IMG/VR virus record: IMGVR_UViG_3300021142_000155
Coordinates: 1-26,796 of that record
From: a virus
DNA length: 26,796 bases
Reading direction: 5' to 3' (one strand)
Positions 24,242 through 26,796 of the stretch are shown here, piece after piece. Below the pieces are notes generated by a model. It was not told where the DNA came from. It ran no database searches and was given only the letters and a program-made list of their open reading frames with translations. A program made the position numbers and the translations under genes. How positions within the stretch are numbered: the stretch's first letter is position 1; each line of letters opens with the position of its first letter.

Positions 24242-24751
24242 ATGATAAAGTTACTCAGCATCTTAAAAGAGGTGAAAGACGCTCAAAGAACTAAAGCAGG
24301 AAAGAAAGTCAATAAAGCATATTTGACTAAAAATAAGGCTGCTATGAAGAGGGAGATCGATAGAGTTGCAAAACTAAAAAATGATGATCCTTCTGCTTAT
24401 AGAAAGTGGGATGCTGACTACTCTGATAAATCAAAAACTAAACCTTATAAGACAAAAGAATCTTCTGCTACAAAAGCTTATAAAGAGAAGTTTGGAGAAG
24501 GCATAAATGAAGGTAACGAAGACGTTGCCTTGGACCATAAAGCTAAAGCTACTGGTATATCGAAATCTGTACTAAAAGCAGTGTACGATAAAGGCCTTGC
24601 TGCCTGGAAAACTGGTCATAGACCTGGAGTCAGCCAGCATCAGTGGGCAATGGCTAGAGTTAACTCTTTTGTCACTGGAAAGGGTGGATCCAGAAAAGCA
24701 GATAAAGATCTTTGGAAGAGAGCGTCTAATAAATCAAAACATAAAAAATAA
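24242..24751 (+). CDS. DUF5824-like basic protein with capsid-targeting-like leader, 169 aa
   Basis: It starts MIKLLSILKE and then VKD, again a 10-residue leader ending in L-K-E. Residues 95-160 match a widespread phage motif I associate with DUF5824: LDHKAKATGISKSVLKAVYD, then AAWKTGHRPGVSQHQWAMAR, then VNSFVTGKGGSRKADKDLW. The middle is Lys/Ala-rich (DPSAYRKWDADYSDKSKTK) with a second I-N-E site at 88-90 just before the conserved module. The protein is very basic and has no catalytic motif. Similar modules are common in phages without known function. A packaged, DNA-associated protein is inferred from the leader and charge. Confidence 0.75.
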   Translation: MIKLLSILKEVKDAQRTKAGKKVNKAYLTKNKAAMKREIDRVAKLKNDDPSAYRKWDADYSDKSKTKPYKTKESSATKAYKEKFGEGINEGNEDVALDHKAKATGISKSVLKAVYDKGLAAWKTGHRPGVSQHQWAMARVNSFVTGKGGSRKADKDLWKRASNKSKHKK

Positions 24752-24763
24752 ATAACTTATAGT

Positions 24764-25510
24764 GTGAATATCAAGAACCATAAACCATTAAGGAAGCACC
24801 TTACTCTGATAAGAGAAAACGCTAAACAGGCAAAAGGCTATTTTGAACAAGGTAAAATATCCAAAGAAGATTTAGATGCATTAATGAATGCAGATCCTAC
24901 CAAACAAAAAAAATACGTAGGCTGGATGACAAAAATTTTTCTAAAGGATAGGCCTGATATAGATGATTTGAGAAATAAAATAGAAGAGTTTGATACTCTT
25001 CTAAATAAAGGAAGGATTAATACAAAAGATATTAATCAATTTAAATCCTTCAATGATTTAAAAAAAGAGGTAGATGATATAAATAATTCAGGTGCTGGAA
25101 TAACGGACAGAGATTTGGAAAATGACTACGAAACAATTTTAGATAATTCTGATCTTTTGGTCATGTGTCCTCATACTCACGAAGCATCTCGTAAATTAGG
25201 CCTATCAAAATTTGCATTTAGAGACTGCGAAGGAGGAGGTAAAGATTCTGCGTGGTGTACTACCTATAAAGCACCAGATCATTTTAATGATTATTATTAC
25301 AATCGTAACGTAACATTTTACTATATTAGAGTAAAATCTAATAGATTAATTGAAAAATTAAAGGATCAGTTTCCTAATAGATACAAAAAATTAGAAGTAG
25401 TAGCTTTAGCCATACTTCCAGACGAGAATATAGACGCGTACGATGGATTAGATAAACAATTAACGAGCAGCGACATAAATAAATTTCTTAAAACAATTAA
25501 TATTAAATAA
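24764..25510 (+). CDS. Conserved phage protein with a DSAWCTT motif, GTG start, 248 aa
   Basis: The start is GTG at 24764 (no ATG fits), giving an N-terminus that ends in LTLIRE18 then NAKQ, another [L/I]-x-E leader. The core (about 45-245) is a family I recall from uncultured T4-like phages: WMTKIFL and DIDDLRNKIEEF, then ENDYETILDNSDLLVMCPHT, HEASRKLGLSKFAF, and a Cys/Trp site, GKDSAWCTTYKAPDHFNDYY followed by VTFYYIRVKS. WCTxx(Y/F)xxYYxxVxFYYI-like cores also occur in phage proteins that carry leucine-rich repeats in the same chain. Here the repeats are in the next gene, 2 bases downstream. H133/H135, C150 and C157 might form a catalytic or metal site, but this is unproven. Confidence 0.7.
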   Translation: MNIKNHKPLRKHLTLIRENAKQAKGYFEQGKISKEDLDALMNADPTKQKKYVGWMTKIFLKDRPDIDDLRNKIEEFDTLLNKGRINTKDINQFKSFNDLKKEVDDINNSGAGITDRDLENDYETILDNSDLLVMCPHTHEASRKLGLSKFAFRDCEGGGKDSAWCTTYKAPDHFNDYYYNRNVTFYYIRVKSNRLIEKLKDQFPNRYKKLEVVALAILPDENIDAYDGLDKQLTSSDINKFLKTINIK

Positions 25511-25512
25511 CC

Positions 25513-26124
25513 ATGACTACAATAAAATTAATAAGATTACTTCTTGAAGAAGATCAATCCAATAAGTTTGATCTTATTACAAAGCGTTCTCCTGAAGAGA
25601 GGCAGAAGAATTACTCTATTGTTGTTCAAAAAAAAATACAACAGTATATAAAAGATGGAAGTAAAGGAAATCTTAATTTAAGAAATACTCCAATTACAGC
25701 TTTACCTGACAACTTAACCGTCGGAGGTTATCTTGATTTAGAAAATACTAAAATTACAGCTTTACCTAACAACTTAACCGTCGGAGGTTATCTTGATTTA
25801 GAAAATACTAAAATTACATCGTTACCTGACAACTTAACTGTTAGAGGTAATCTTAATTTAAGAAATACTCCAATTACAGCTTTACCTGACAACTTAACCG
25901 TTGATGGTGGTCTTTATTTATCAAATACTAAAATTACATCGTTACCTGACAACTTAACCGTCGGAGGTTATCTTGATTTAGAAAATACTAAAATTACAGC
26001 TTTACCTGACAACTTAACTGTTAGAGGTAATCTTGATTTAGCAAATACTCCAATCTCTAAAAAATATACAAAAGAAGAAATAAAACAAATGGTGCCTAGA
26101 GTAAAAGGCGATATATATCTATAA
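25513..26124 (+). CDS. Leucine-rich-repeat protein with capsid-targeting-like leader, 203 aa
   Basis: The start is MTTIKLIRLLLE12 then ED, an [L/I]-x-E leader. After a charged helix (about 20-50), residues 51-180 are 20-residue leucine-rich repeats: LDLENTKITALPDNLTVGGY and variants, six full copies plus partial ones. The form LxLxxTxIxxLPxNLxVxG resembles the short LPx type found in YopM/IpaH-like bacterial effectors, a fold for protein binding. The end (KEEIKQMVPRVKGDIYL) caps the solenoid. No ubiquitin-ligase or other catalytic domain is fused. It is in the same transcript as the WCTT protein. Target unknown. The near-identical repeats suggest recent expansion. Confidence 0.85.
   Translation: MTTIKLIRLLLEEDQSNKFDLITKRSPEERQKNYSIVVQKKIQQYIKDGSKGNLNLRNTPITALPDNLTVGGYLDLENTKITALPNNLTVGGYLDLENTKITSLPDNLTVRGNLNLRNTPITALPDNLTVDGGLYLSNTKITSLPDNLTVGGYLDLENTKITALPDNLTVRGNLDLANTPISKKYTKEEIKQMVPRVKGDIYL
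25681..26040 (+). repeat. Six 60-bp tandem repeats encoding leucine-rich repeats
   Basis: Six consecutive 60-bp units keep exact phase from 25681 to 26040, with a partial unit after. Units share AATACT, CAATTACA/AAATTACA, TTACCTGACAACTTAAC and a variable tail. Two tail types recur as blocks: CGTCGGAGGTTATCTTGATT (25681, 25741 and 25921 units) and CTGTTAGAGGTAATCTT (25801 and 25981 units). This mosaic pattern indicates duplication or recombination between units. Confidence 0.95.
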
Positions 26125-26138
26125 TCAATTTTTAATAA

Positions 26139-26146
26139 TATTTATA
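26139..26146 (+). promoter_or_regulatory. TATTTATA octamer before the last gene
   Basis: Exact copy in the 36-base gap after the leucine-rich-repeat gene, 14 bases before the ATG at 26161. Same orientation relative to its gene as the other copies. Promoter role unproven. Confidence 0.3.
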
Positions 26147-26160
26147 TCAATACAAATAAT

Positions 26161-26796
26161 ATGAAAACTAGCACTAAACTAAAATTGGCTCTTCTACAAG
26201 AATTCGGTCATCTTAAAGGACCTATAGAGAAAGATTTTGATGAAGAAGGTGAAAACGATGTTACATTTGGAAACGAAACACATCGTCCTCATCGTGAAGA
26301 ACAAGAGTATGGAATGTGTCAAGAGTGCGGAGTTCCTGCTATGTACGAAGGCGAATGTATGGAATGTGGTCATATGGAAGAAGGACATCATTTAGAAGAG
26401 GAAAAGCATGAAGTATTTATGGCTCAAAAAAATCTTGAGACTATAATCAAATCAGCGACAGAGTTACTACATAAGTTAGGTGACGAAGAAAGAGAAGTCC
26501 CGGCTTGGATAGCTGATCATATTACTAAGGCAGAAACTTATATAGAACAAGCAAACGATGGATTCTATTTTGAAGACGAAGAAGAACAAGACGTCGCGTA
26601 TACTACAGAAGAAGAACCTGAACACGATGATGCTATGAATCTATCTAATTTGATGGAAGACATAAAAGCTAAAGTTAAACCTTCTAAAGGATTGACTAAG
26701 AAACAAAAGAGCTCTATTGAAAAGAAAGCTCATAAAGGTAAAAAAATTGGTCACGGTGGATTCGCTAAACTTGCCAAAGCAGCTGCTAAAGAATAC
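26161..26796 (+). CDS. Zinc-ribbon acidic protein with capsid-targeting-like leader, cut by right edge
   Basis: The frame opens at ATG 26161 and is still open at the edge (212 residues visible). The N-terminus MKTSTKLKLALLQE14 then FGHL is a basic/hydrophobic leader ending in L-Q-E. Residues 59-80 hold a compact zinc ribbon, MCQECGVPAMYEGECMECGH. Residues about 95-140 contain KNLETIIKSATELLHKLGD and VPAWIADHITKAETYIEQA, a helix pair common in proteins of marine T4-like phages. A strongly acidic stretch follows (FEDEEEQD), then a basic end, LTKKQKSSIEKKAHKGKK and GGFAKLAKAAAKEY. Function unknown. Likely the next member of the leader-bearing gene run. Confidence 0.75.
   Translation, partial: MKTSTKLKLALLQEFGHLKGPIEKDFDEEGENDVTFGNETHRPHREEQEYGMCQECGVPAMYEGECMECGHMEEGHHLEEEKHEVFMAQKNLETIIKSATELLHKLGDEEREVPAWIADHITKAETYIEQANDGFYFEDEEEQDVAYTTEEEPEHDDAMNLSNLMEDIKAKVKPSKGLTKKQKSSIEKKAHKGKKIGHGGFAKLAKAAAKEY

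Noticed and set aside
25681-26040. Regular 60-bp tandem repeats resembling a CRISPR-like or minisatellite array
   Set aside because: The units are contiguous without unique spacers, keep one reading frame and encode leucine-rich repeats, so they are coding repeats.
26194-26391. Minus-strand frame of 65 codons near the right end
   Set aside because: It is antisense to the open plus-strand zinc-ribbon gene, which has a leader, a ribbon and conserved helices.

Overview
The window is a tightly packed piece of a tailed-phage genome from the T4-like myovirus group (Caudoviricetes). The evidence is a T4-type late sigma factor (gp55-like), baseplate genes in the T4 order 25-6-7, a gp61-like primase and a gp47/gp46-like recombination nuclease. 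No rRNA, tRNA, integrase, transposase or CRISPR array is visible. The DNA is clearly AT-rich. Most genes have A/T-rich leaders without a recognisable Shine-Dalgarno sequence, and many neighbours overlap as TAATG. That would fit an AT-rich marine or freshwater host, possibly a bacteroidete, but the host cannot be fixed from this sequence.

Layout: (1) 1-13827, minus strand, is a virion block. Read in the direction of transcription it runs: small helical protein (119 aa), baseplate hub OB-like protein (303 aa), spike/beta-helix protein (148 aa), long helical protein (581 aa), 175-aa protein, gp25-like, gp6-like, DNRLRE-like beta protein (366 aa), 114-aa protein, a 1536-aa gp7-like wedge/tail protein, and two further structural proteins, the last cut by the window edge. 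(2) 13836-16155, also minus, begins at the divergent switch. It holds a missed 57-aa gene, a glutaredoxin-like protein, a small helical protein, an HD hydrolase, a membrane protein and the late sigma factor. (3) 16156-16317 is the only sizeable gene-free stretch and separates the two divergent blocks. (4) 16318-22548, plus strand, encodes nucleic-acid and accessory enzymes: primase, a single-chain SbcD-SbcC (gp47-gp46) fusion, a nucleotidyltransferase fused to a ligase-like domain, and a small HExxH metallopeptidase. (5) 22554-26796, plus strand, is a run of small lysine-rich or zinc-binding proteins, a WCTT-motif protein and a leucine-rich-repeat protein with near-identical 60-bp tandem repeats.

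The main hypothesis concerns regions 4-5. Five consecutive genes from 23747 to the right edge start with a short basic/hydrophobic leader ending in [L/I]-x-E (LLNE, ILKE, LIRE, LLLE, LLQE). This is the form of the T4 capsid-targeting sequence that the prohead protease removes from internal proteins. A sixth such site (LLTE followed by GG) lies at the domain junction of the nucleotidyltransferase-ligase fusion. The cluster may therefore encode proteins packaged in the capsid, matured by proteolysis and perhaps delivered with the genome. This is inferred from sequence pattern. The protease and scaffold genes are not in the window.
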